A stretch of DNA of 64,000 nucleotides from assembly GCA_046327745.1 (NCBI GenBank), contig JAXLXV010000011.1, positions 62,001-126,000 of the forward strand. Direction: 5' to 3'. The first letter of the stretch is position 1. Every line of letters starts with the position of its first letter. The position numbers were made by a program, and so were the translations under genes. This DNA is from JABAQJ01 sp046327745. Lineage in GTDB: Bacteria; Gemmatimonadota; Gemmatimonadetes; Gemmatimonadales; Gemmatimonadaceae. Under the pieces are notes generated by a model, which ran no database searches, was not told the DNA's origin, and saw nothing but the letters and a program-made list of their open reading frames with translations. Positions 35,843 to 44,225 of this stretch are shown piece by piece.

Positions 35843-36404
35843 ATCGGTTCATCGCCTTCTCCACGCCGTCGCGTACCCAGCTCTCGCACAGGTCGCGCAC
35901 ATCGGGCATGAGGTCCAGGATTACCTGTCGTTCCTCCTTGCCAAAGCGATCGAGCACGAAGTTGGAGAGATCTCCGATCTCGCGCTGTTCTTCGTTGGGC
36001 CTGATGCCAATGCGCAGGCGGGCGTACTCCTGGCTGGCGACCACGGACTCCACGGATTTGAGTCCGTTGTGGCCGCCGGCGCTGCCGCGAGCGCGTAGGC
36101 GGAAGGTGCCCAAGGCGAGGGCCACCTCGTCGACCACCACCAACAGGTCGTTAGCTGCCGACCACGTGGCCCGACGCAAGTACGGCCGAAGGGCCGCACC
36201 GCTCAGGTTCATGAAGGTTTGTGGCTTCATGAGGCGCACGCGAGTACCGCCCACGCGCCCATCGGCGATCAGCGAAGAGCCGTCGCGCCGCCACGCATCC
36301 AGATGCCAAACGTCGGCCAGGTGGTCCACGACCCACCAGCCGACGTTGTGGCGCGTCTGGGCATATTCGCGCCCAGGGTTTCCGAGTCCGACGATAAGGC
36401 GCAC
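35796..36404 (-). CDS. pth: Peptidyl-tRNA hydrolase
   Basis: Recycles tRNA from prematurely released peptidyl-tRNA. The 202-residue protein opens MRLIVGLGNPGREYAQTRHN with the conserved Asn and catalytic His (TRHNVGWWVVDHLA), and has MKPQTFMNLSG, VDEVALALG and RARGSAGGHNGLKS. It lies 15 nt after rplY, as in many bacteria (rplY-pth-ychF order). Confidence 0.97.
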   Translation of the reverse strand: MRLIVGLGNPGREYAQTRHNVGWWVVDHLADVWHLDAWRRDGSSLIADGRVGGTRVRLMKPQTFMNLSGAALRPYLRRATWSAANDLLVVVDEVALALGTFRLRARGSAGGHNGLKSVESVVASQEYARLRIGIRPNEEQREIGDLSNFVLDRFGKEERQVILDLMPDVRDLCESWVRDGVEKAMNRFNRKDPGESKNDDAG

Positions 36405-36419
36405 CTAACGAGCGCCGCC

Positions 36420-37082
36420 TTACTTCTTCTCTTTCTCGTCGGGCTCTTCTTCCGTCTTGGCCTTTCGAATGACTTCGGGTTCGGCGGCCGTTTCGCCAGC
36501 TTCTGCCGGCACCGGCTCCTTCTCTTCCTTCGGTGCGGCCACGACGCAAACCGTCGAGTCGCCATCCTCCATCACGACCACGCCTTCGGGGGTCTTCAGT
36601 TCGCTCACGTGCACCGAACGGCCGATGTTCAGCTCCGACACGTCGAACTCAATGCGGTTCGGGATGTTCATCGGGTCCACGCGGCAGACCAGTTCGTTCA
36701 GCACCTGGTTCAGGATACCACCCGACTGACGCACGCCAACCGACGTCCCGACCAGCACGATCGGGATGCGCACGGTGACCTTCTCGCCGGCGACCAGCTC
36801 CTGGAAGTCCAGGTGAATGGGGTTGCGGCGGAGCGGATCGCGCTGGATTTCGCGGATCAACGTGCGGGACATGACGCCGTCCACGCTAAGCTCGATGACG
36901 GTGTTTTCCGCCGAGATGTGCTCGAGCAGGCGGGCGAGTTCTCGGCTGTTGATGGAGAGCGCGAGGGGAGCGCGAGCGTGGCCGTAGATGACGGCCGGCA
37001 CGTTGCCAGCGGCGCGAAGCTTCCGGGCGGCGCCTTTACCAGCGTTGGCGCGCGATGAGGCGGAGAGTTGGGCAATAGCCAT
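36420..37082 (-). CDS. rplY: 50S ribosomal protein L25 (Ctc/TL5 form)
   Basis: 5S rRNA-binding protein bL25 in its long form: 220 residues with an N-terminal L25 domain (about 5-95; GKGAARKLRAAGNVPAVIYGH, NPIHLDFQELVAGEKV) and a C-terminal TL5 domain (about 100-195), then a Lys/Glu-rich tail. The operon order is prs, rplY, pth on the minus strand. prs ends 114 nt upstream. Confidence 0.95.
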   Translation of the reverse strand: MAIAQLSASSRANAGKGAARKLRAAGNVPAVIYGHARAPLALSINSRELARLLEHISAENTVIELSVDGVMSRTLIREIQRDPLRRNPIHLDFQELVAGEKVTVRIPIVLVGTSVGVRQSGGILNQVLNELVCRVDPMNIPNRIEFDVSELNIGRSVHVSELKTPEGVVVMEDGDSTVCVVAAPKEEKEPVPAEAGETAAEPEVIRKAKTEEEPDEKEKK

Positions 37083-37196
37083 GGGACGACCTGACGAAAG
37101 GGACCTGAGTCACGTGGAGGTCAAAGAGGGAGTGGTCATCCGACGCACGCCTATTCTTCGCCGCCGCTGGTGCTGCGACCTGCGATGTGTCGTGCC

Positions 37197-38150
37197 TTAG
37201 TCGAACAGGCTAGACACCGACTGCTCCGAGTGCGTGAAGCGAATGGCCTTCGCCAGCAACTCGCCGACCGAGAGCACCTTGAGCGCCGGAAAACGCTTTT
37301 CCTCCGGCAAGGCGATCGAGTCGGTAATGACCACTTCCGTGATGGGCGACTCAGAGAGCCGCTGCACCGCGGGACCAGACAACAGGCCGTGCGTTGCGCA
37401 CACGTAAATGTCGCGCGCGCCCAGCCGCTTCAACGTCTTCGCTGTTTCTGTCACGGTGCCTGCCGTGTCGATCATGTCGTCGGGGATGAGACAATCACGC
37501 CCTTCGACTTCACCAACCACGTTCATGACTTCCGCGACATTGGCCGCCGGGCGTCGCTTGTCGATGAGGGCAATCGTGCCGTTCAATCGCTTGGCGAACC
37601 CACGCGCCATCTTCGCCGACCCAACGTCAGGTGCAACAACCACCAGGTCGGTGAACTGCTTCTTCCGGAAATGCGAAACCAGCACCGGAGATGCATAGAG
37701 GTGATCGACGGGGACGTCGAAGAACCCCTGCAACTGGTGCTGATGAAAGTCCAAACCCAAGACGCGATTGGCGCCGGCCGTCTCGATCACATTGGCCAGC
37801 AACTTCGCGCCGATGGACACGCGGGGCTGGTCCTTTCGGTCCTGCCGCGAATATCCGTAGTACGGCATCACGCAGGTGACGCGTGCCGCCGAAGCGCGCT
37901 TGGCAGCGTCGATCAGGAGCAACAGCTCCATGATGTGGTCTGCCGGCGGATTCGTCGGCTGGACGATGAAAACGTCCGCCCCGCGAACATTTTCGTCGAT
38001 TCGCACGAAAATCTCGCCGTCCGCAAAGCGGTTCACGGTCACCTTGGCCAGTTCAACACCAAGCGACCGGGCGATCTCCTCTGCGAGTCCCCTGTTGGCG
38101 GTCCCCGAAAGCAGCTTGAAGCCGCGGAGAACACCAGGCAGATGGTCCAT
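37197..38150 (-). CDS. prs: Ribose-phosphate pyrophosphokinase
   Basis: Makes PRPP from ribose-5-phosphate and ATP for nucleotide, His and Trp synthesis. The 317 residues are the standard length. Motifs: LSGTANRGLAEEIARSLG, FADGEIFVRIDENVRG, the flexible-loop YGYSRQDRKDQPR, DFHQHQLQGFFDVPVDHLYA, the signature VVAPDVGSAKMARGFAKRL, and the PRPP loop DDMIDTAGT. It is preceded by tRNA-Gln, 60 nt upstream, and ispE. Confidence 0.97.
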   Translation of the reverse strand: MDHLPGVLRGFKLLSGTANRGLAEEIARSLGVELAKVTVNRFADGEIFVRIDENVRGADVFIVQPTNPPADHIMELLLLIDAAKRASAARVTCVMPYYGYSRQDRKDQPRVSIGAKLLANVIETAGANRVLGLDFHQHQLQGFFDVPVDHLYASPVLVSHFRKKQFTDLVVVAPDVGSAKMARGFAKRLNGTIALIDKRRPAANVAEVMNVVGEVEGRDCLIPDDMIDTAGTVTETAKTLKRLGARDIYVCATHGLLSGPAVQRLSESPITEVVITDSIALPEEKRFPALKVLSVGELLAKAIRFTHSEQSVSSLFD

Positions 38151-38209
38151 TTGCCGTAGCCCTGAAACGTAGAAGTGACTGGAGGTTAAGTCAACGCGAC
38201 CCTCCCCAA

Positions 38210-38280
38210 TTGCCCCCGGTGGAATCGAACCACCATTCTCGGATCCAAAGACCGATGTCCTACCGTTGAACGAGGGGGCA
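38210..38280 (-). tRNA. tRNA-Gln (anticodon TTG)
   Basis: The 71-nt minus-strand sequence folds as a cloverleaf: acceptor TGCCCCC/GGGGGCA, D-stem GTTC/GGAC with AACGGTA loop, anticodon loop CTTTGGA with anticodon TTG, and T-arm GGTGG-TTCGATT-CCACC. The last anticodon-stem pair is a U-U opposition. The discriminator is A and CCA is not encoded. It lies between ispE and prs. Confidence 0.93.
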
Positions 38281-38296
38281 AGAAGAGCCCTGAAAC

Positions 38297-39220
38297 CTAG
38301 TCGATCAGTTCAACGGCCTCAACGCGCGTACTGGTCGTGGCCAGCAGCACTTTTACGCCAGCGCTCAATGGCATCATCCAGTTGGGCCGCTTCTCGGTTT
38401 CTGGATCCAGCGCCAAGAACACCGACGACCCTGATCCGGACATAAGGGCCACCGCATTCTGCCCGAATCCACCGGCCGCGATCCCCTTCCGAGCCCCACT
38501 CAACGTCAGTTCAATGAGCCGGAACCGGGGAAGGACCACGGCCTCAAAGTCATTGTGGGCCAGTCTGGCGATCTCCTCCCACTCCGTGAGCCGGTGCGGA
38601 TCGAGCAAAACCGAGCCGTGCGGACGGGGCGGGGTCCGTGCCAGCCAGCCGTAGGCGTCCTTAGTGGGGACGCCATGGCCAAAGCCGAAGACCATCACCT
38701 GACGCTCGGGGAGGGGCGGGAGCCCCATCAGGCGCTCCCCTCGTCCCCACGCCATGGCGGCCACGTGCTTGTCCTGCGTGAGAAACGGCGTGTCCGCACC
38801 CAACGCCACCGCGAGTTCCAGCAAACGTTCCGGGGAGAGCGGTTGGGGGGCGAGGGCATTCATCGCGCGTAAGACGCCCCCCGCGTCAGCGCTCCCCCCT
38901 CCCAGTCCACCGCCGACGGGAATGCGCTTCTCGATGTCGATGGAGAACCCCTTGGGCCAGCCGGTCGCCTCGGCAAAGGCCACCGCAGCGCGCCAAGCCA
39001 GGTTGGACGTGACGGGGCCCAGCCCTTCCTGCGGCAGCGCCTCTCCGGAAAAGCGCAACGTGCGCTCGTCGGTGTCCACGCGCACGGTGACATCGTCGCC
39101 TAACGAAATCCGCGTGAACAGCGTCTCGAGCTGATGGAATCCGCTGGCCTCACGAGCCAGGATGCGGAGGAACAAGTTGATTTTGGCCTGCGCCAGGACG
39201 CGGGCTGCCACTCGGGTCAT
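38297..39220 (-). CDS. ispE: 4-diphosphocytidyl-2-C-methyl-D-erythritol kinase
   Basis: GHMP kinase of the MEP isoprenoid pathway. From ATG 39220 the product has 307 residues: AQAKINLFLRIL with the catalytic Lys/Asn, the ATP loop PVGGGLGGGSADAGG, and the C-terminal MSGSGSSVFLAL motif. The frame is open a further 43 codons upstream, but ATG 39220 overlaps the stop of the UPF0104 gene (ATGA) and begins the family homology. Confidence 0.95.
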   Translation of the reverse strand: MTRVAARVLAQAKINLFLRILAREASGFHQLETLFTRISLGDDVTVRVDTDERTLRFSGEALPQEGLGPVTSNLAWRAAVAFAEATGWPKGFSIDIEKRIPVGGGLGGGSADAGGVLRAMNALAPQPLSPERLLELAVALGADTPFLTQDKHVAAMAWGRGERLMGLPPLPERQVMVFGFGHGVPTKDAYGWLARTPPRPHGSVLLDPHRLTEWEEIARLAHNDFEAVVLPRFRLIELTLSGARKGIAAGGFGQNAVALMSGSGSSVFLALDPETEKRPNWMMPLSAGVKVLLATTSTRVEAVELID

Positions 39221-40242
39221 GCGGGTTCCACTTCGGGTGGTGAGGTACGGCTTTTCAGGTCGGCCAGGTGCATGCCCAGACGGGTGAAGTACCACGCGCC
39301 GATGATCGTGATCGGAAGGAAGGACAGGATGTGATAGCCCAGCGCCCAACTGACGGCGTCCGCCTGCGAAACGCCATACACCCCGAGTCCCTCACGCCCA
39401 AAGAACTCGAACAGACCAAAGAATCCCGGCGACGCCGGGACCGCGACGCCTAACGCGATCACGCTCTGTAGGAAGAGGGCCGCGTTGAAGGGAGCCTGAA
39501 TGCCCACCGCCCGGAACGCGAGATAGAACGACAGCGATCCCATGAGCCAGTGGACCACCGTCCAGAACAGGATCAGCAGCGCCAGTCGCGGCGATTTGAG
39601 TGATCCCAGGCCGTGAGCGAACCCCTGCAACAGGACGCCGCCGCGTTCGGCCAGCTTCGGCGATACTCGGCGGGCGATCGCGTCGAAGTACCGCAACGCC
39701 GCCGCCGGCCAAAACGCCAACATGGCCAGTATTGAGAGCAGGCCCAGCGCGGCGATCGCCACTAACGCCGCGATGCGCGACAGCGGTTGGCCAGCGAGCG
39801 TGGTGCTGCCCGGGAATGTGGGCGACCACATCGCGGTCACCAGGATCCCGACGATCACCACCGCGTCGAACGCCCGATCGATCACCAACGAGGCCAACGC
39901 ATTCGGAAACGAGACGCGACTGGTTTCGCGAGACAGGGCGTACGCCCGTGCAAACTCTCCCGCCCTCGCTGGCACGGTGTTGTTCACCATCATGCCGATG
40001 GACGTGGCGCGGAACAGACTGCCTAACGGGAGTCCCTCAGCCACGGGCTCCAGAATGTAGCGCCAGCGAATCGCCCGCACCGGAAAAAGCAGTGTCGCCA
40101 CGAGTGCCGACAGGGCGAACAACCCAAGGTTCGAGTGACGCAGCACGTCCCAGACGTGCGCGAATTCGACGTCACGGAGCGTCCACGCCAACAAGGCCAC
40201 GCTCAACACGAGGCCTAACACCCCACGCCATCCCATCTTCAT
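39217..40242 (-). CDS. UPF0104/YbhN-type integral membrane protein (lysylphosphatidylglycerol synthase TM-like)
   Basis: A 341-residue membrane protein with about seven to eight helices. It has the family landmarks LFRATSIGMMVNNTVPARAGEFARAYAL and VPASPGFFGLFEFFGREGLGVYGV. It resembles the flippase part of MprF without the synthase domain. Such proteins are often linked to lipid or glycan export; the substrate here is unknown. The gene sits 3 nt after the Hpt-like gene and overlaps ispE. Confidence 0.82.
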   Translation of the reverse strand: MKMGWRGVLGLVLSVALLAWTLRDVEFAHVWDVLRHSNLGLFALSALVATLLFPVRAIRWRYILEPVAEGLPLGSLFRATSIGMMVNNTVPARAGEFARAYALSRETSRVSFPNALASLVIDRAFDAVVIVGILVTAMWSPTFPGSTTLAGQPLSRIAALVAIAALGLLSILAMLAFWPAAALRYFDAIARRVSPKLAERGGVLLQGFAHGLGSLKSPRLALLILFWTVVHWLMGSLSFYLAFRAVGIQAPFNAALFLQSVIALGVAVPASPGFFGLFEFFGREGLGVYGVSQADAVSWALGYHILSFLPITIIGAWYFTRLGMHLADLKSRTSPPEVEPA

Positions 40243-40245
40243 CCG

Positions 40246-41895
40246 TTAGTCCGTCCGCGCAAGGTCGAGCAAGTCGTAGAGCTCTCGCAAAGACTCGGCG
40301 TCAGGGGTGCCGCTGGCGCGCATGCCGTCGCGCACCTGGATGGCACGCATCAGGGCGGCCCTGCCGCGATAGAGCAGCGATTCCACGGGCACGACGTCGT
40401 CATCCGCCGGCACTTCGACGCTTGGCGAAAGTGGTTGGTCCTCCAACCCGCTCAGCCCGGCGATGCCGCTGGCCAACATCTCCTGGAGCGCGCGCCCGGT
40501 GGGCGTGACCGTGGGAGCACGAGTGGGAGTCGGTTGGCGACTCGCGGCCGAGGGCGCAGCTGGCGGACGCGCACCAGCGGTCAGCGGCGGCTGCGAGATG
40601 GCGGCGAGAGGCACCGACGGGGTGCCACCGGCGCGAGGCCCGCTTCCCGCCGGCGTCGCCACACCACGCGCGGGGGTCGGAACCCGAGGAGTCGCCGGGG
40701 GCGTATTCTGCCGACGTGTCAGCACGGCCACACGGCGTTCGAGTTCGTCGATGGACGCCGTTGGGGTAAGGAGCAAGGTCGCGGCTGCATCCAACGCGTC
40801 CAATTCCAGCGGAGAGAGCTGGTCGGCGCGATGCCCGGCCTCATGACAGAACGCTGCCACCTGTGCGGCGCCAAAGCTCTGAGCGGTGAGTTCCAAGGCA
40901 TGCAGGGTTGAAGCGAGGTCTCGTCGAATGCGCTGGCGGGCAATGCCATCCCCCGCTGCGCGGGCATCCGCGATGAGACGCTTCACATGCTCCGCGCGTG
41001 ACACCACCTCGTCCGCAAAGCGCCGCGCTGGGGTCATGGGCGGCGCGCCCGGCGCGTTCACCACGTGCGGGCCAGCGTCGTGGTAGAACAGCTCCTCGAC
41101 ATTTACCACCCGTTCCGGCGTGGGATGCGAGGTGTGCAGGGCCGAGAGGGCGTCCGCGAAGCGACGAACTTGTGGCGAATTCCGGTCAGGGACGGATCGA
41201 GAGCGCAGCTCGTCGGAGGCCCGTCGCAGCAAGGCGGCCGCCGCCACAAAGAGCTCGATCTCCGTGGCAGACAGCGGCGCGTCCGGGACGATGGAGCGTG
41301 AGGTCCGCTCGATCGCGTCACACACGTCTGAGAGCGGAGGATATTCCTGGAGCCCGGCAATCCCCTGCATGATGCGCACGCGGCTCAGCACTTCGTCCAG
41401 GACGGGGCGCGTATCCCGCGCGCGAAGCAACGCGTCCAGGTCGCTGGCAATGGCCGACGCCTGCAGGGCGATGAACACCGGCTGTGTGCTACTGGCGGCC
41501 ATCGGCGGAGTCGGCCGACTGACGTTAGGCACCCAACGCCTGACCGACGCTTCACAGGCGGCGGCCCGGGCGTCCTCGGCGGGTCCCCACTGACCCACCA
41601 GCCCCAACATGGTGCGCAACTCGTCCAGCGTGTGCCGCAGCGCCTCCTGCAACATCGGGGTCCACGCCGTGTCGCTGTCGCGAATGCCTCCGCCCACTTG
41701 CTCGATCGCAAAGGCCACGTCCGCCAGGCGCGGAAGGCGTGCAATCGTGGCAGCGCCACGCAGTGCCCGGCCCGTCGCCACGACCTCCGTCCCCTCGGCA
41801 GGTCCGATGACATTGGCGAAAAGTGGCTCGAGCGTATCGAGGCACTCTCCGGCTTCGGCGACAAAGTACCGCAGCAATTCCGGAGGCGTATTCAT
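40246..41895 (-). CDS. Multi-Hpt-like protein with mostly degenerate phosphoacceptor sites (FimL/ChpA-N-like)
   Basis: A 549-residue soluble protein. Residues ~1-110 look like an Hpt helical bundle (LLRYFVAEAGECLDTLEPL), but the H-x-L-K-G site reads RALRGAA, so the His is Arg. A second module (VRIMQGIAGLQEYPPLSDV) also has Arg at that position. A third, near residue 340, keeps a His (HALELTAQSFG). A Pro/Ala/Thr-rich linker (~400-470) and a short helical end follow. No CheA kinase or response regulator lies nearby. FimL and the N-terminus of ChpA also carry degenerate Hpt modules, so a regulatory scaffold role is possible. Confidence 0.6.
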   Translation of the reverse strand: MNTPPELLRYFVAEAGECLDTLEPLFANVIGPAEGTEVVATGRALRGAATIARLPRLADVAFAIEQVGGGIRDSDTAWTPMLQEALRHTLDELRTMLGLVGQWGPAEDARAAACEASVRRWVPNVSRPTPPMAASSTQPVFIALQASAIASDLDALLRARDTRPVLDEVLSRVRIMQGIAGLQEYPPLSDVCDAIERTSRSIVPDAPLSATEIELFVAAAALLRRASDELRSRSVPDRNSPQVRRFADALSALHTSHPTPERVVNVEELFYHDAGPHVVNAPGAPPMTPARRFADEVVSRAEHVKRLIADARAAGDGIARQRIRRDLASTLHALELTAQSFGAAQVAAFCHEAGHRADQLSPLELDALDAAATLLLTPTASIDELERRVAVLTRRQNTPPATPRVPTPARGVATPAGSGPRAGGTPSVPLAAISQPPLTAGARPPAAPSAASRQPTPTRAPTVTPTGRALQEMLASGIAGLSGLEDQPLSPSVEVPADDDVVPVESLLYRGRAALMRAIQVRDGMRASGTPDAESLRELYDLLDLARTD

Positions 41896-41952
41896 TCAGG
41901 AGTGAGTGAAGGGGAACGCGCGACCAAGTTATCGTGCACGCATAACTACCCG

Positions 41953-42684
41953 CTAGCGCGCACGTGCCGCGTCCATCGCCGCTCGCATCTCGCGAACCGC
42001 CGCCGAGAGGCCAACAAAGACCGCGCGTGATACGATCGAGTGGCCGATGTTCAGCTCTTCGATTTCCGGAATTGCCGCCACGGGTCCCACGTTGCTCACC
42101 GTCAGTCCGTGCCCGGCGTGCACGGCTAGGCCGATCTCCGCGCCCACGGCCGCACTCCGTTGCAGCGACGCCAGACAGTCGGGATCGGACGGGTGATGCG
42201 CGTATCGCCCGGTGTGCAGCTCAATCGCGTGCGCGCCCAACCCGTGCGACTGGCGCACGGCCTCCTCGGTGGGATCGATGAACAGGCTGGTGCGAATGCC
42301 CGCGCGATTCAGTGTGTCGAGCGCCGCAGCGACGGCAGGGCGCGCGCCGCTGACATCGAGTCCCCCTTCCGTGGTCACCTCCTGACGCCGCTCGGGAACG
42401 AGCGTGACCTGGTGGGGCTTGAGGCGCAACGCGATGCCGACCATTTCCTCGGTGCACGCCATCTCCAGGTTGAGCACGGTGCGCACACTGGTTGCGAGGC
42501 CGTCGACATCCGCGTCCTGAATGTGTCGCCGATCCTCACGCAGATGTGCGGTGATACCGTCGGCGCCGGCAGCTTCGCAGAGCGCGGCCGCAGCCACGGG
42601 GTCCGGCTCAAACGTTCGTCGCGCCTGACGAATGGTGGCGACGTGATCGATGTTGATGTACAGACGTTGATACGTTGCGCGCAT
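41953..42684 (-). CDS. pdxJ: Pyridoxine 5'-phosphate synthase
   Basis: Closes the pyridoxine ring from 3-amino-2-oxopropyl phosphate and 1-deoxyxylulose-5-phosphate in the DXP-dependent vitamin B6 pathway. The 243-residue TIM barrel shows LYINIDHVATIRQARRT, GADGITAHLREDRRHI, VTLVPERRQEVTTEGGLD, IELHTGRYA and LAVHAGHGL, all diagnostic for PdxJ. It is divergent from the lipoprotein at 42789. Confidence 0.96.
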   Translation of the reverse strand: MRATYQRLYINIDHVATIRQARRTFEPDPVAAAALCEAAGADGITAHLREDRRHIQDADVDGLATSVRTVLNLEMACTEEMVGIALRLKPHQVTLVPERRQEVTTEGGLDVSGARPAVAAALDTLNRAGIRTSLFIDPTEEAVRQSHGLGAHAIELHTGRYAHHPSDPDCLASLQRSAAVGAEIGLAVHAGHGLTVSNVGPVAAIPEIEELNIGHSIVSRAVFVGLSAAVREMRAAMDAARAR

Positions 42685-42788
42685 GTCTCCGGAACGGCAT
42701 CAGTGACCAGGGGTAGCTCGCGTACGCCGTTGCTTCGTGCAAGGCGTACACATTACGTTCGCATTGGCATCCAGGCCTGGAGTGGCGA

Positions 42789-43214
42789 GTGAAGAAGTTA
42801 ATCCTTCTCGCGGTCGGAGTCGCGGCGTGCAGCCACGGTCCCGGAGCGGGGAATTCATTGACCGGGGCTCCCGCCCCACGTCGCGCCGTGGAGCAGTTCC
42901 TTGGCGCGGTGAAGGCGCAGGACCTTCAAGCCATGAGCGTCGTCTGGGGGACCCAAAAGGGGCCCGCACGCGACCAGATCGAGCGCAACGAACTCGAAAA
43001 GCGCGAGATCATCATGCAAAGCTGCTACAGCCACGACTCTTTTCGCGTGGTAAGCGAATCCCCGGGAACGGGGGGGCAGCGCATGGTGAAGGTGGAAATC
43101 ACGCGCGGGGGCAAGACGAAAAGCCCGAACTTCACGACCGTGAAGGGTCCGAGCGACCGCTGGTATGTGCTGGACGCCGACTACACGGCCATGCGCGAGT
43201 TCTGTAAGTCCTGA
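42789..43214 (+). CDS. Small lipoprotein of unknown function
   Basis: A 141-residue protein starting at GTG with a short lipoprotein signal (KKLILLAVGVAAC; lipobox Cys14). The mature part looks like a compact NTF2-like/DUF4878-type fold: a helix (RRAVEQFLGAVKAQDLQAMS) followed by strands (RMVKVEITRGGKT, RWYVLDADYT). I do not recognise a specific family. It stands alone between pdxJ and the epimerase gene, transcribed away from pdxJ. Confidence 0.65.
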   Translation: MKKLILLAVGVAACSHGPGAGNSLTGAPAPRRAVEQFLGAVKAQDLQAMSVVWGTQKGPARDQIERNELEKREIIMQSCYSHDSFRVVSESPGTGGQRMVKVEITRGGKTKSPNFTTVKGPSDRWYVLDADYTAMREFCKS

Positions 43215-43247
43215 GCGCGTAGCGAAACTCTTGACGCCCTAGTGAGA

Positions 43248-43670
43248 TTAGTACTCAGAGAGTTCGATGAGGACTCCTGAGGTTGAGGATGGGTGCAGGA
43301 ACGCAATGCGCTTTCCCTCGGCTCCAATGCGCGGGGTGTCGTCGATCAGGCGAATCCCTGCGGCACGGCATCGATCGAGGGCCGCGTCCAGGTCGTCCAC
43401 CGCAAAGCAAATGTGGTGAATGCCTGGCCCGCGCTTGGCGACAAACTTGGCTATGGGCGAATCGGGGGACTCTGCCTCCAGCAGCTCGACCAAGGAATCG
43501 CCAGCCGCGACACCGGCGATGCGTGCACCGTCGGCATTGTCCAGGGGAACCTGAGGCATGCCGAGCAGGTCGCGGTACAGGGGGAGAATTTCCTCCAGAT
43601 CACGGACCGCCACACCGATGTGGGCGATGCGTGTGCCGCGCGAGGGCTGCGGAGAGGGTGAGGTCGTCAT
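43248..43670 (-). CDS. mce: Methylmalonyl-CoA epimerase
   Basis: VOC-fold metalloenzyme that interconverts (R)- and (S)-methylmalonyl-CoA in propionate metabolism. The 140-residue protein has paired beta-alpha-beta modules with metal ligands visible as His in AHIGVAVRDLEE, His in GIHHICFAVDDLD and Glu in VLIELSEY. The spacing fits the epimerase rather than glyoxalase I. The mutase genes are not in the window. Confidence 0.9.
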   Translation of the reverse strand: MTTSPSPQPSRGTRIAHIGVAVRDLEEILPLYRDLLGMPQVPLDNADGARIAGVAAGDSLVELLEAESPDSPIAKFVAKRGPGIHHICFAVDDLDAALDRCRAAGIRLIDDTPRIGAEGKRIAFLHPSSTSGVLIELSEY

Positions 43671-43753
43671 CGAACATGCGCTCCGGAATCGGTGCGCGGG
43701 AAGCTAACTTCGGAAAAACGGGTGGCACGAGGCCACTCGATGGAGAAAGGAAA

Positions 43754-44080
43754 ATGTCGATGGCGGTCGCGGTAACTGACCAGACGTTTGCGCAGGAGAT
43801 CGAGAAGCACGATGGGCTGGCGGTTGTGGACTTCTGGGCGGCCTGGTGCGGTCCGTGTCGCATGATCGCGCCCATCCTTGATCAACTCGCCGTGGAGTAC
43901 AATGGAAAGGCAAAAGTCGCCAAGGTGGACGTCGATGCGAACATTCAGACGGCGACGCGGTTCAATGTTCGTTCCATCCCTATGGTGCTCTTCTTCAAGG
44001 GTGGAAAGGTCGTCGATCAGGTAATCGGCGCCGTGCCCAAGCCGGTGCTCGAAGCAAAGTTCAAGCAGCACGCCGCCTGA
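43754..44080 (+). CDS. trxA: Thioredoxin
   Basis: Cytoplasmic thiol-disulfide reductant of 108 residues. The active site WCGPC lies in VVDFWAAWCGPCRMIAP, and the cis-Pro loop is NVRSIPMVLFFKGG. An open frame extends far upstream, but ATG 43754 has a GGAGAAAGG ribosome-binding site and gives the standard length. A strong hairpin follows at 44115. Confidence 0.96.
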   Translation: MSMAVAVTDQTFAQEIEKHDGLAVVDFWAAWCGPCRMIAPILDQLAVEYNGKAKVAKVDVDANIQTATRFNVRSIPMVLFFKGGKVVDQVIGAVPKPVLEAKFKQHAA

Positions 44081-44114
44081 CCGCATTGCTCGGCCCGTTG
44101 CGGGCCCGCAATTT

Positions 44115-44150
44115 CTCGCCCGAGGGCCAGTCCCTCGGGCGAGTTGCGTT
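44115..44150 (+). terminator. Terminator hairpin after trxA
   Basis: A perfect 12-bp stem CTCGCCCGAGGG/CCCTCGGGCGAG (44115-44126 with 44132-44143) with a 5-nt loop, 34 nt after the trxA stop, followed by TTGCGTTT. The U-tract is imperfect, but the position and stem strength support termination before rsmI. Confidence 0.75.
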
Positions 44151-44225
44151 TGGACCATTTCACCGCTGAGGGAGCGCATTGGCCGGGTCTGACAGGCGCG
44201 ACAATCTGCGTTCGTGGCTGCGCCG

